DNA of 22,758 nucleotides from JAOABV01 sp964473505 (GCA_964473505.1 CAYYPG010000025.1:1-22758), one strand, 5' to 3'; counted from the stretch's first letter, positions 1 through 8,024 are shown. Numbers and translations: made by a program. The notes: generated by a model not told the origin, from the letters alone.

Positions 1-56
1 TCTTACGCTATGAAGATACAACTAATCGAGCGGAAATCAAACTAATAGTGCAATAA
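1..56 (+). CDS. 3' end of an unidentified protein gene (partial)
   Basis: The third reading frame is open from the window edge to a TAA at 54-56 and encodes about 17 residues (LRYEDTTNRAEIKLIVQ). These alternate polar and hydrophobic residues in the way a C-terminal beta strand does. A strong intrinsic terminator in the same orientation begins 27 bp downstream, which supports a + strand gene ending here. Frame 1 is also open until 43-45 but gives a less protein-like tail. No family can be assigned from so short a piece. Confidence 0.45.
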   Translation, partial: LRYEDTTNRAEIKLIVQ

Positions 57-82
57 AAACTCCCTACAAACCACATTATATT

Positions 83-117
83 ACAGGGCGGAAGTGAGAC
101 TCCGCCCTGTTTTATTT
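83..117 (+). terminator. Rho-independent terminator
   Basis: A perfect 10-bp stem, ACAGGGCGGA at 83-92 with TCCGCCCTGT at 101-110, closes an 8-nt loop and is followed at once by TTTATTTT. The stem is GC-rich in an AT-rich setting. The T tract lies only on the + side, so it terminates + strand transcription, most simply that of the gene ending at 56. Confidence 0.85.
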
Positions 118-176
118 TAACTTACTATCCCAAATTTTTATTGTCCTTATACCATCTTTATAGTAAAAACAAACAC

Positions 177-204
177 AAAAACATTAGTTATAACTAATGT
201 TTTT
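177..204. terminator. 28-bp perfect palindrome, possible bidirectional terminator
   Basis: The sequence at 177-190 is exactly mirrored by 191-204 (core ACATTAGTTA/TAACTAATGT, flanked by A and T runs). Both strands therefore show an AT-rich hairpin ending in a T run. It could terminate late read-through from the left or transcription from the right. The stem holds only two G:C pairs, so it is weak, and a palindromic protein-binding site is an alternative. Confidence 0.4.
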
Positions 205-589
205 TACCAAGCGATTTTTTCGGTAACCTGTTGAAATAATATGAGTTATCGCATTTAACACTAAAATGAGGGTACAGTTCCCCCAACGGCCCTGTATGTT
301 GCTTTAGACGGTGATGTTAGGGTTGATTGGATGATTAGTTTTAGAATAATTTAAGGAATTGTTTTGAACGCTGATAAACAATCAAATGTTGACAGCGGGT
401 TTTGTCTGAAAGTAAAAGTTATCGTCGGTTTGCATTGTAAAGTAATTAAGAAGGTAATTATTAGCCTAATTAAGGTATCTATTATCTCTATAATGGCAGT
501 AGTTGAAAGGATTATAAACCCTATTATTTTTCGTTGACTGAATTCAAACAAAGCTAATAATATCAGTAAGAATCGCTAAAAAAGTTTAT
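205..589. other. Non-coding stretch without recognised genes
   Basis: No convincing gene was found. A TTG-initiated minus frame (351-551) is hydrophobic and lacks a ribosome binding site. A short + frame near 285-350 (ALDGDVRVDW) faintly recalls a dockerin-like calcium loop but is too short to call. A small hairpin, TACAG/CTGTA, sits around 273-296. Confidence 0.4.
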
Positions 590-1035
590 GCAATATATCC
601 AACAAATCCAGTTTATGAAATTTAATTCTAATGGTTTATATGAATTAGGTTTTTCTATGTGCAAAGGTTAATTTTGCGAACACAGGCAATGTGCAAAATA
701 TATCCCTTATTATATCAAAGAGTCTAAAAAATCAGTTCCAATTATTATGCTATTATATTAAAGAGTTAAAAAAGTCAGTTTCAAAAAGAATCTATCATAT
801 TACAGAATAAAAATTCAGTTCCAATTATCATAACAATCTACTGTATTAAAGAAGTAAAAAACCAGATTCAATTATTATAAAGAATCAACAAGAAGTTTCC
901 AAAATTGACTACAAAACAGCGCTTCGAGTCTTAAAAAGTAGCTGCCGAAGATTTCATTATGGATATGGATAAATGTTAGATAAATTAATCGGTAAAATTA
1001 AATCCTTAGAAAAATACACTTCCTTGGCAGTGCGC
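590..1035 (+). repeat. Dispersed intergenic repeat, copy 1 (long form)
   Basis: This stretch aligns with 7611-7854 in the same orientation. Shared landmarks in order are GCAATAT.TCCAACA, an AATTnTAATGGTT block, ATATCCCTTATTATAT, AAATTGACTACAAAACA, a CTTAAAAAGTAG block, AAATGTTAGATAAATTAA and ATCCTTAGAAA. The two copies have diverged clearly. This copy is about 200 bp longer because of an internal degenerate tandem array (709-886). It ends about 30 bp beyond the stop codon of the radical SAM gene. No open frame is preserved between the copies, so it is treated as non-coding. Confidence 0.65.
709..886 (+). repeat. Degenerate 44-bp tandem array (about 4 units)
   Basis: Four units begin near 709, 751, 797 and 841. 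Each carries the motif TATTAAAGAGTTAAAAAA followed by TCAGTTCCAATTATTAT with scattered changes. The related repeat at 7611-7854 has only one such unit (around 7690-7720), so the array appears to be an expansion inside copy 1. Confidence 0.55.
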
Positions 1036-1065
1036 CGTTATCTATTATCTATATTGCCAGGTTTT

Positions 1066-1854
1066 CTACTTAAAAAATGCTTTAGTTAAAATTTTAGTAT
1101 GCTTTTGAATATAATTAGCAATTTCGATTAATTTGTGATTGCTGAGCATTTTAACATCTGACTTTGCCACTGGCCGGTCTGTAGAATAAACCTGAATTGA
1201 CATTGGTTTGATTTTCATCACCGCGTTTAGCCATTCGCGTAAAACATTTTCATCATAATTCTTGACCGGACCATCAATAAAAACTGTCTGAATCGTTATT
1301 GGTAAGCTTTTTGAGATAGATATCAAACGGTCAACAATATCAGCAATTTTTAATTCGGGCACGGGCTGATTAATTTTCTGGAACAGTGTATCATCTGCGG
1401 TGTCCAATTTGAAAATCCGAAAATCAATTAAACTTAAGGTTTCTAAATCTACTGGTGGTTGACCATAAGCATTAACCAATCGGGACGAATTACTAAGCAG
1501 GACTAAGGGTATTTGTGGACAATATCGGTCTTTTAGCCTTCGGACTTCAAAAACAATTTTAGCAAAATCTAAATGGAGCATTGGTTCGCCATTCCCGGAA
1601 AATGTCAGATAATCAAAATGGCAATTATTTTTGATTGCTTGTTCTACCGCAAAAAAAACTTTTTCGACACTGGGTAAATCATTACGCAAAGGTTTTAAGG
1701 TCTTTTCTGTTGTCCGTCCATAATGACAGTAAATACAATCAAAACTACAAATTTTCTTTTGGCACGAAAGGAGATTAATGCCTAAAGAACGGCCTAATCG
1801 TTTGGAATTAACCGGTCCATAAATAATATCTTTTTGTAACGGAAGCACTGACAT
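1066..1854 (-). CDS. Radical SAM protein (COG0731-like, TYW1/MoaA-type)
   Basis: A 262-residue radical SAM enzyme. The cluster-binding motif CxxxCxxC is at Cys36, Cys40 and Cys43 (CSFDCIYC), preceded by the hallmark YGPVNSKRLGRSLGINLL segment (residues 12-29) of the COG0731 Fe-S oxidoreductases related to wyosine synthases. The SFSGNGEPxLH-type motif that positions S-adenosylmethionine appears as TFSGNGEPMLH near residues 104-114. Family knowledge says such proteins bind a [4Fe-4S] cluster and cleave SAM to a 5'-deoxyadenosyl radical; the substrate of this subgroup is not established. The ATG at 1854 is the only good start, with a distant GGAG about 13 nt upstream. No partner gene lies beside it. 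It belongs to the minus-strand group reaching up to the SIMPL gene. Confidence 0.87.
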   Translation of the reverse strand: MSVLPLQKDIIYGPVNSKRLGRSLGINLLSCQKKICSFDCIYCHYGRTTEKTLKPLRNDLPSVEKVFFAVEQAIKNNCHFDYLTFSGNGEPMLHLDFAKIVFEVRRLKDRYCPQIPLVLLSNSSRLVNAYGQPPVDLETLSLIDFRIFKLDTADDTLFQKINQPVPELKIADIVDRLISISKSLPITIQTVFIDGPVKNYDENVLREWLNAVMKIKPMSIQVYSTDRPVAKSDVKMLSNHKLIEIANYIQKHTKILTKAFFK

Positions 1855-1926
1855 TATTCTAAGTAAGCTCCAATCATACTGAAGGAGTAAAGCACAAGAA
1901 AAAGCTTAACCTCTAATGAACCTTTA

Positions 1927-2070
1927 CTAATGTTTTGGGTAAGAACTAACTGGAGATAATTTTTCTTTAATTTGTTCACCAAGAACCCCAGACAACAAGA
2001 TTAAGCCGTTTCTTTTTGTTTCGGTTGACGATAAAGAAGTCTTATCTGCTCTTTTTTTATTCTTATTCAC
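1927..2070 (-). CDS. Possible 47-aa small protein (speculative)
   Basis: A GTG at 2068-2070 overlaps the end of the exported-protein gene (stop TAA at 2063-2065) in a different frame and opens a 47-codon frame ending in TAG at 1927-1929. The predicted peptide starts with a Lys-rich stretch (NKNKKRADK) and continues with a mixed segment (GLILLSGVLGEQIKEKL). The overlap would permit translational coupling, but there is no separate ribosome binding site and no recognised family. It could be a chance frame. Confidence 0.2.
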   Translation of the reverse strand: MNKNKKRADKTSLSSTETKRNGLILLSGVLGEQIKEKLSPVSSYPKH

Positions 2071-2881
2071 TAATCAGTACCACAACCTTACATCGTTCTA
2101 AAAGTTTCAAGTTGTCTTGAGAGCTATGGAGCAGTTTACCTGCGGATGATGAGATAACAATATCGGTCTTATGCTTACCAATACTTTTTAAGGCGCTAAT
2201 GCGGATCGGATTAATTCCTACTCGTTCATTTTGCAATGCTTCGGTTAAAGAATTGGTATAAACTAATAGACCACGTTCCGCACAATATTCGGGTTTAACA
2301 AAACTGAGACTATAAACTTCTTTATTATCTTCAGTATAGATTTTGGGAAATAGCCCGGGATTAAGGTTAATATCCCGCGCATCAATTAAAACACCAGTAT
2401 AGCGGGCGATATTTTCCTCTTCAAATGGAACTAATTTAACATCTTTAGGCACTTCTAAATTTTCTGGCCAAGCCCTTTTGCAAACCGGACAACATAATGG
2501 CATTATCGAAGTACCGCCACCAGTATAAGGAATCAAAGTCTTCATAATTGGGCCCGTAATCGGAATCTCATATTCAAAAATCATCGTACCATCAGAAAGA
2601 AATTTATTAGCCAATTCTTGAAAATTAACATTAAGACGCTCAAACTGCCGATTGATTTTAGGATTATTGACTAAATATTCTGCTACAGTCTGACTCGAAT
2701 CAAAGTAAACTTGTCTGATGAGATTTTTGGTTCGGGTTTCAAGAATATTCTGAAACTCCTGAAGATCGTCGGGCTTCTCTTTAACTGAAATCCTTGCTGA
2801 CCAATTAAGAAAATCAATCGTATCGGCAAACACTAAACTAATACTAACCAAGATAACCAATATGCTTAGTCTCATTTTCAT
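2063..2881 (-). CDS. Exported LPP20-like protein with a CxxC insert
   Basis: A 272-residue predicted exported protein. The frame could start ten codons upstream, but the ATG at 2879-2881 is preferred because AGGAG lies 6 nt before it and it places a signal peptide (hydrophobic core SILVILVSISLVFA) at the N terminus. The C-terminal half matches the LPP20/FlgT-related pattern: TGVLIDARDINLNPGLFPKI, then EVYSLSFV, a region ending GINPIRISALK, then KTDIVIS and finally LERCKVVVLISE. This fold is known from outer-envelope proteins of uncertain role. Unusual is a CCPVCKRAWP segment (Cys130, Cys131, Cys134) before the conserved domain, resembling half of a zinc knuckle or a redox CxxC. tRNA-Gly lies 66 bp upstream on the same strand. 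Function is not known. Confidence 0.8.
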   Translation of the reverse strand: MKMRLSILVILVSISLVFADTIDFLNWSARISVKEKPDDLQEFQNILETRTKNLIRQVYFDSSQTVAEYLVNNPKINRQFERLNVNFQELANKFLSDGTMIFEYEIPITGPIMKTLIPYTGGGTSIMPLCCPVCKRAWPENLEVPKDVKLVPFEEENIARYTGVLIDARDINLNPGLFPKIYTEDNKEVYSLSFVKPEYCAERGLLVYTNSLTEALQNERVGINPIRISALKSIGKHKTDIVISSSAGKLLHSSQDNLKLLERCKVVVLISE

Positions 2882-2946
2882 ATTTTTCTCCTTTTGACTA
2901 TTAAACGACACAGAATCTTAAGTTTTAAGCTAATTTTCACACATAA

Positions 2947-3019
2947 AGCGGGCGACGGGACTCGAACCCGCGACCCCGAGCTTGGGAAGCTCGTGCTCTA
3001 CCAGGTGAGCTACACCCGC
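2947..3019 (-). tRNA. tRNA-Gly (anticodon CCC)
   Basis: The minus strand folds as a full cloverleaf. The acceptor GCGGGTG pairs with CGCCCGC (one G-U), the D arm is GCTC/GAGC, the anticodon stem CGAGC/GCTCG encloses the loop TTCCCAA (anticodon CCC), and the T arm is GCGGG/CCCGT with loop TTCGAGT. The discriminator base at 2947 is U, as usual for bacterial tRNA-Gly. CCA is not encoded, so the CCA-adding enzyme at 18760-19995 would have to supply it. Confidence 0.95.
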
Positions 3020-3025
3020 AAAACT

Positions 3026-3055
3026 TATTAATTTTAACTTTTCCATCTCGGTCAA
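3026..3055 (-). promoter_or_regulatory. Candidate sigma70-type promoter for tRNA-Gly
   Basis: Reading the minus strand, TTGACC (3050-3055) is followed after 18 bp by TTAATA (3026-3031). This would start transcription at or very near the tRNA 5' end. The spacing is slightly long and the -10 box is imperfect. Confidence 0.35.
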
Positions 3056-3451
3056 TTGCCCCAATACAGTTAAACAAATCCATTTTGCTCTTAGCGTATT
3101 TAGGGTCTATGTTAATTAGACAATTTTAGCCAAAAACAGAAACCTGTCAAGCCTTCTCTTCGGAAAGTCGATCTTCGGAAGGTCTGCGCAAGTTTTCTTT
3201 GGTATCCTGAATTTGATTTTTGGTCTCATAACCATTGATTTTAATTAGAAAACTTTGAAAGTGTCTTTAAAAAATGACGAGCCCAGAGAAAAAATCAAGA
3301 AATCCGCTTGTGTCTTCTGTATCTTTTGAGCAAATATTGACTTTTCAGAGTTCTGTCTTTCATACAATCTGAAAAGTACCTAATGCTTTGTTTCTCTTAT
3401 CATTCTTCTTGTAAATCTCAAACTATTAAGACGTCTTAGCACTTAAGCCTA
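3056..3451. other. Non-coding gap with short repeats
   Basis: No gene was recognised. The gap holds two close direct copies of TCTTCGGAA (around 3157-3180), a dispersed repeat at 3286-3341, and a perfect 10-bp inverted repeat, ACTTTTCAGA (3340-3349) and TCTGAAAAGT (3368-3377), with an 18-nt loop. The inverted repeat lacks a T tract on either strand, so it is not a standard terminator for the gene ending at 3452. Confidence 0.5.
3286..3341 (+). repeat. 56-bp dispersed repeat, copy 1
   Basis: This aligns without gaps to 9761-9816 at 41 of 56 positions. The best conserved parts are the GCTTGTG core and the TTGAGYAAATATTGA end. The repeat stops where the inverted repeat 3340-3377 begins. Confidence 0.5.
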
Positions 3452-6400
3452 TTATTCCTTAATGGGTTGAGTATTACGAACTCTCGCTGTTCGCATTCTA
3501 ACTGCCCTTTGCCAACCCCTTTTGGTATCAGTACTCGGTTTTATCTCTTTCATTGTACCGATCGCTATCCAGTTAAATTCAACATTATCATCACCAGTCC
3601 AGCCTGCAACCGGCTTTAATTGAACCTTAAAGCCGAAAGCATTGGTCTCTTTTACAACTAAAATTCCAGTTGGTTCGCCTTTAGCCGTAATATTAACAAT
3701 AATTGGGATATCAGTTCTGACATTATCAGCAAATATCTTATCAAATGAGATTATGCTCTGGCCATTATTGACTCTGGCGCTGCCACAAGCAACGAGTTTG
3801 CGGTCAGTACTAACAATTGAATATGCTAAACCGTGGTCGGTTGCGGTTATCCAACCACCAGTGGCAATACCACTACCATAGGCATAGATTGCAGTGTCCG
3901 ATGGATTATCTTCAAAGGCATGGGCAATAATTGCTGGAGCATAATCATCACCTGCCCAAAAAATACCGCCAACATTATTTCCCCAAACATCTAAACCGGC
4001 ATCATCGGCAACAAAGACATACAGACCCGTAGTTCCGGCTTGATGGACATAAAATCCACTTTGACCAGCATAATCAATATTAACACCATGACCTGAAGGA
4101 TTCTCAAGATAAATTCCGTGTTCATTAGTTTTTCTAATATGGATGCCAGAATATCCACAAGTATCCATGGTGATGCCATATTGCTCAGCATTATTTACCG
4201 CGAGTCCAGCACCATTAGTATGTTCAACAATTATACCATCGCCACCAGTATTTATAACTTTAATACCACTTCCTGAACCGGTATTATTAATATTTAATAT
4301 CGCATCTGATGATTGCCGATTGACTGTTGCTTCTAAGGTACAAGGTAGAGCAATATCAATGCCTTTTATTGAGTGGTCTAAAATCTTCTGTGAATTAACT
4401 GCATTATAGGCAATTGTCGGATTCGGATAGGTTCCGGTTAAATCACCACCCGCAGGTCCTGATGGTGGACCACCGGCACCAGTGCCAACACTGTCGTTTG
4501 CTGGTTCCCAAGATGAACCATTCCATTTAATAACTTGACCAATTGTCGCACCGGCTTGATTAATCTTTGCCATCGTGACATTACCATCAATAATCATATT
4601 AGCTGAAATTGCATTTGTTTGTCCCTCATCAATAAATTTTGCACTTAATGTAATAGTGTCTTTACCTTGTAATTTGTGGGCATTAGCTGAAACTCGGGCA
4701 CTGTCAATTGCCCCAGGTATATATCGGACATAATCTGCGGTATCGGCCAATGGTGCTTTGAAAGTTAAAGAAACATCACTACGAGTAATTGTGCCATCTT
4801 GAATCTTATCCGTAGTGATGGCATTTGCGATTATCATTGGATTGGTAATAGAATTTGTTTGCCCTTCATTTACATAACGGCCATCTAACGCCACAGTATC
4901 TTTACCTTGTAGGTAATAAGCATTATAAGCATTAACTGATATTCGTGCACTATCAACATAACTTATCGCTGGCACATTTCTCACATAATCCGAAGTATCT
5001 GCATAGGGCGATTTGAAAGTAGGTGCAACATCTTCTCGTAAAATAGTTCCATTTAGAATTTTTGCTGATGTTACTGCATTAACAGTAATAGTCGGATTCG
5101 GATAAGTGCCGGTTAAATCACCTCCTGCACTTTGTCCTTCGTCAACATATTTATTACTCAACGCAATAGTATCTTTACCTTGTATTTTATGAGCATTAGT
5201 AGCAATTCTTGCACTATCAACATAATTTACCACTGGAATATTCCTTGCATAATCCGATGTATCTGCATACGGTGCCTTAAAGGTTACCGCAACATCTTCT
5301 CGTAAAATTGTGTTGTTTAATATCTTACCTGTTGTTATTGCATTATCTGTTATCTTCGCAGTTGTAATACTATTATCTGCAATCTTAACAGCAGTTATTG
5401 CGTTGTCTGTGATCTTGGCGGTTGTAATATTATTATCCGCAATCTTAGCAGTGGTTATCGCATTATCAACAATCATTGGGTTAGTAATTGAGTTTACTTG
5501 GCTTTCATCAACAAACTTGGCACTTAAGGCAAGTGTATCTTTACCTTGTAATCTATGGGCATTATGAGCATTAACTGACACTCGTGCACTATCAACATAA
5601 CTTATCGCTGGCACATTTCTCACATAATCCGAAGTATCTGCATAGGGCGATTTGAAAGTAGGTGCAACATCTTCTCGTAAAATAGTTCCATTTAGAATTT
5701 TTGCTGATGTTACTGCATTAACAGTAATAGTCGGATTCGGATAAGTGCCGGTTAAATCACCTCCTGCACTTTGTCCTTCGTCAACATATTTATTACTCAA
5801 CGCAATAGTATCTTTACCTTGTATTTTATGAGCATTAGTAGCAATTCTTGCACTATCAACATAATTTACCACTGGAATATTCCTTGCATAATCCGATGTA
5901 TCTGCATACGGTGCCTTAAAGGTTACCGCAACATCTTCTCGTAAAATTGTGTTGTTTAATATCTTACCTGTTGTTATTGCATTATCCTGAATCTCAGTTG
6001 TAGCAATACCAGGTGTAATTGGTCGGGTAACGGGCGTAAATGCTAAATCCGCAATCTGGATTGTACCATCCTGAATTTTATCCGTGGTTACAACATTTGC
6101 TCCAAGTTCGGGATTAGTAATTGGTGGTGAAATTGGACGAACTAACGGTGCATATTCCGCACTTTCTGCTTTTTTGGCTAAATAAGCATAAGCCGAACTT
6201 GTAAGTCTAATTCTGGGCGACATCGGTGGATTATTTCCCACTTGCATTTCCAGATAACAATTGCCGGATTCGGGAATACTTTCAATGGGCACAACTGATC
6301 CTAAACTAACACTAAAGATGCCATTGAGCGTTTGAACCAATTGGGTTTCAGTCCAAAAGGATGTTGCACCAATCGCAGTTCGATGCAAGCGAAAAGTAAT

Positions 6401-6559
6401 GGAATATTGACTATCCGGAACAGGCGCACCAGCCAAATTAGTTAACTTGCCCTGATAATTGAGTAGTTTTGGGATTGTGATTGCATCCGTCGACATTTTT
6501 TCTTCTGCGGATAACAATCCAATGAAAACAACTAATATAACAAGTGTTTTTTTATACAT
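3452..6559 (-). CDS. Large modular exported repeat protein with beta-helix region
   Basis: A 1035-residue exported protein, probably at the cell surface. It opens with a signal peptide (residues 1-18, cleavage likely after LLSA). A beta-rich N-terminal domain follows (about 30-130; LLNYQGKLTN, SYSITFRLHR-like strands, SSAYAYLAKKAESA). Next are long modules built of GGDLTGTYPNPTI (three copies, near residues 270, 483 and 706), ILREDVAxTFKxPYADTSDY and KIQGKDTIALSNKYVDEGQ. Residues 368-417 are five decapeptides of the type ITTAKITDNA. Residues about 755-890 have a glycine-rich rhythm (GxGIxV, HGIYLENPSGHGV) expected of a parallel beta-helix. The last 120 residues look like a globular cap. Residues about 192-326 recur at 405-538 and are identical at DNA level. 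The ATG at 6559 follows a strong AGGAGG. Adhesin or tail-fibre-like roles are possible, but the function is unknown. Confidence 0.88.
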   Translation of the reverse strand: MYKKTLVILVVFIGLLSAEEKMSTDAITIPKLLNYQGKLTNLAGAPVPDSQYSITFRLHRTAIGATSFWTETQLVQTLNGIFSVSLGSVVPIESIPESGNCYLEMQVGNNPPMSPRIRLTSSAYAYLAKKAESAEYAPLVRPISPPITNPELGANVVTTDKIQDGTIQIADLAFTPVTRPITPGIATTEIQDNAITTGKILNNTILREDVAVTFKAPYADTSDYARNIPVVNYVDSARIATNAHKIQGKDTIALSNKYVDEGQSAGGDLTGTYPNPTITVNAVTSAKILNGTILREDVAPTFKSPYADTSDYVRNVPAISYVDSARVSVNAHNAHRLQGKDTLALSAKFVDESQVNSITNPMIVDNAITTAKIADNNITTAKITDNAITAVKIADNSITTAKITDNAITTGKILNNTILREDVAVTFKAPYADTSDYARNIPVVNYVDSARIATNAHKIQGKDTIALSNKYVDEGQSAGGDLTGTYPNPTITVNAVTSAKILNGTILREDVAPTFKSPYADTSDYVRNVPAISYVDSARISVNAYNAYYLQGKDTVALDGRYVNEGQTNSITNPMIIANAITTDKIQDGTITRSDVSLTFKAPLADTADYVRYIPGAIDSARVSANAHKLQGKDTITLSAKFIDEGQTNAISANMIIDGNVTMAKINQAGATIGQVIKWNGSSWEPANDSVGTGAGGPPSGPAGGDLTGTYPNPTIAYNAVNSQKILDHSIKGIDIALPCTLEATVNRQSSDAILNINNTGSGSGIKVINTGGDGIIVEHTNGAGLAVNNAEQYGITMDTCGYSGIHIRKTNEHGIYLENPSGHGVNIDYAGQSGFYVHQAGTTGLYVFVADDAGLDVWGNNVGGIFWAGDDYAPAIIAHAFEDNPSDTAIYAYGSGIATGGWITATDHGLAYSIVSTDRKLVACGSARVNNGQSIISFDKIFADNVRTDIPIIVNITAKGEPTGILVVKETNAFGFKVQLKPVAGWTGDDNVEFNWIAIGTMKEIKPSTDTKRGWQRAVRMRTARVRNTQPIKE
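4944..5347 (-). repeat. 404-bp identical intragenic duplication, copy B
   Basis: This block inside the modular protein gene matches 5583-5986 base for base by eye, at an offset of 639 bp. It encodes the ITTGKILNNT/TFKAPYADTSDY/GGDLTGTYPNPTI modules. Synonymous sites are unchanged, so the copy is recent or kept identical by gene conversion. Confidence 0.93.
5309..5458 (-). repeat. Five in-frame 30-bp (10-aa) repeats
   Basis: Five consecutive decapeptides (ITTAKIADNN, ITTAKITDNA, ITAVKIADNS, ITTAKITDNA, ITTGKILNNT) occupy residues 368-417 of the modular protein. Codon choices differ among units, so this array is older than the 404-bp duplication. The pattern suggests a repetitive rod or coil segment. 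Confidence 0.85.
5583..5986 (-). repeat. 404-bp identical intragenic duplication, copy A
   Basis: Partner of 4944-5347. The boundaries are sharp. Beyond 5986 the sequence turns into the codons for ITTEIQDN, while beyond the equivalent point in the other copy it turns into the decapeptide array. At the other end the copies diverge within the codons for DSARVSVNA and DSARISVNA. Confidence 0.93.
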
Positions 6560-6607
6560 AAAATCCTCCTGCTTAAATATCTTGGATAAAAGTTTGGTTT
6601 ATATAAA

Positions 6608-6635
6608 AATATAAAATTGTTTTGCTAATGATCAA
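6608..6635 (-). promoter_or_regulatory. Candidate promoter of the modular protein gene
   Basis: On the minus strand TTGATC (6630-6635) is followed after 16 bp by TATATT (6608-6613). This would give a leader of roughly 40 nt before the ATG at 6559. It lies in the 102-bp gap behind the SIMPL gene, so the modular protein could be transcribed on its own. Confidence 0.4.
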
Positions 6636-6661
6636 ATTCATCAATTTCTTTCCCCTTAAAT

Positions 6662-7366
6662 TTATTTTATCCCAAAAGTAGCACTAACCGTCACCGTAAT
6701 ATCTTTGATTTTCGTAGCGGTGCTATAAATACCATAATCACTAACATCGGTGGAGTTAGGTTCAGTAATTTGAAACACACCTTGGCGTGCCTGAATCATT
6801 TTACCAATTTTCACTTTAGCGCTTTTCGCAATCTCATGTGCTCGATTTTGTGCATCAATTATTGCCTGTGCCAAGAGTTCCTTTTTCAAATCAGCCAGTT
6901 TCGAGTAGTAATATTCAATTTGGGACGATTCCAAAATTATACCTTTATTATAAATAAAATCAGGATTGCGTGCCAGTTTTTCTAATGCTGTTAGATTATA
7001 AGAAATAATGAACATTGTCTGGCGGACACTATATCCAGACACCACACCGTCTCGATTGTATTGTTGGATATTATGAATCGGTTGAAGGGTAATCTCATTC
7101 TCGTTAATTCCGATTTTTTTAAGTTCGCTTATAACAAAATCAATATCTTTTCTAATCGCCTGATAACCAGTATTGATATCATGTAAACCAGTGTGTCGGG
7201 TAATTGTCAAAGTCCATTTGATAATATCGGATTCAAATCGTTTGGTGGCATAACCCGTGACTCTAATGGTATTTTGTGGCTTTCGGCTCGTATAAAAGAA
7301 AAATCCCAGTATGAGTGAGGACAACAAAATACCAATACTAAAAATTATTGCATTTTTACTGTTCAT
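6662..7366 (-). CDS. SIMPL-domain (DUF541, YggE-like) membrane-anchored protein
   Basis: A 234-residue protein with one N-terminal membrane anchor (residues about 7-26, IIFSIGILLSSLILGFFF) and an extracytoplasmic SIMPL domain. Visible family features are the opening strand IRVTGYATKRFESDIIKWTLTI, the region GINENEITLQPI, the GYSVRQTMFI strand, an Ala-rich helix AIIDAQNRAHEIAKSAKVKIGKM and the closing strand ITVTVSATFGIK. SIMPL proteins (E. coli YggE, SIMPL/IRAK1BP1) have been linked to stress and envelope functions, but no reaction is known. Length agrees with the family. The ATG at 7366 has GGAG about 13 nt upstream and a good promoter at 7462-7490. The next gene downstream is the modular exported protein. 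Confidence 0.9.
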   Translation of the reverse strand: MNSKNAIIFSIGILLSSLILGFFFYTSRKPQNTIRVTGYATKRFESDIIKWTLTITRHTGLHDINTGYQAIRKDIDFVISELKKIGINENEITLQPIHNIQQYNRDGVVSGYSVRQTMFIISYNLTALEKLARNPDFIYNKGIILESSQIEYYYSKLADLKKELLAQAIIDAQNRAHEIAKSAKVKIGKMIQARQGVFQITEPNSTDVSDYGIYSTATKIKDITVTVSATFGIK

Positions 7367-7461
7367 ACGTAACGTAAATCTCCTATCTATAAATAATTTT
7401 TATCTCTATCGTTCTTTCCCAATATTTCGTGATATTTCTTTCTCTGTTTTCTTTTTCTATC

Positions 7462-7490
7462 ATTATATTGTATCGCATTATCGGTATCAA
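7462..7490 (-). promoter_or_regulatory. Strong sigma70-type promoter for the SIMPL gene
   Basis: On the minus strand TTGATA (7485-7490) is separated by exactly 17 bp from a perfect TATAAT (7462-7467). Predicted transcription starts near 7455, leaving a leader of about 90 nt before the ATG at 7366. Confidence 0.7.
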
Positions 7491-7610
7491 TATTTAATCG
7501 AGAAAATATGCCATAGCATTTTTCTCTTTTTGTCACCATTTAATTCTATTCAGTTTGGGCTGGTGACAGTATATAGTACAGAGAATTTAATACCTCGTCA
7601 ATATAATTTT

Positions 7611-7854
7611 GCAATATGTCCAACACATACTATACAGTTTATAAATTTCAATTATAATGGTTATGGAAACAGGTTTTTCAATGTGAAAATTTATCCCTTA
7701 TTATATTAAAGAGTTAAAATTGACTACAAAACATCTCTTAAGTGTCTTAAAAAGTAGATGCCCAAGATTTCGTTAAATGACACTGATAAATGTTAGATAA
7801 ATTAACCCGGTCAAATCAGATCCTTAGAAAGATATAATATCTTGACACCGCACC
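7611..7854 (+). repeat. Dispersed intergenic repeat, copy 2 (short form)
   Basis: This is the partner of 590-1035, in the same orientation. It has the same order of landmarks but only one of the 44-bp internal units. Both copies end with ATCCTTAGAAA and a CTTGRCA-like segment. It lies in the large gap between the SIMPL gene and the hydratase gene. Confidence 0.65.
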
Positions 7855-8024
7855 TCAGGCATTAGTCTTCTGGCCAAAATCAATGTTAGGGGACATGTAT
7901 TATAGTGAAGCATATCGGTTTTCTTTCGTCAAAATAAGTTATTATTTACACTCTTATCCTTTTTCATTACAGCTTTTCTTTTTGATGCTCAAACGAACCG
8001 CCCGGTCTTCTCGATAAACTCAAG

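Noticed and set aside
285..350. Dockerin-like motif ALDGDVRVDW
   Set aside because: Only about ten residues fit, there is no second repeat, and the frame has no start or neighbouring domain.
351..551. Minus-strand 66-codon hydrophobic frame
   Set aside because: It starts with TTG, has no ribosome binding site and no recognised pattern, and lies in AT-rich non-coding DNA where such frames arise by chance.
1030..1065. Terminator for the radical SAM gene from the TGGCA/TGCCA repeat
   Set aside because: The stem is only 5 bp with a loop of about 25 nt, and no T tract follows on the minus strand.
7311..7709. Plus-strand 132-codon frame rich in Phe, Tyr and Ile
   Set aside because: It overlaps the SIMPL gene and its promoter in antisense and runs into a dispersed repeat. 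There is no ribosome binding site and the composition is that of translated AT-rich DNA.
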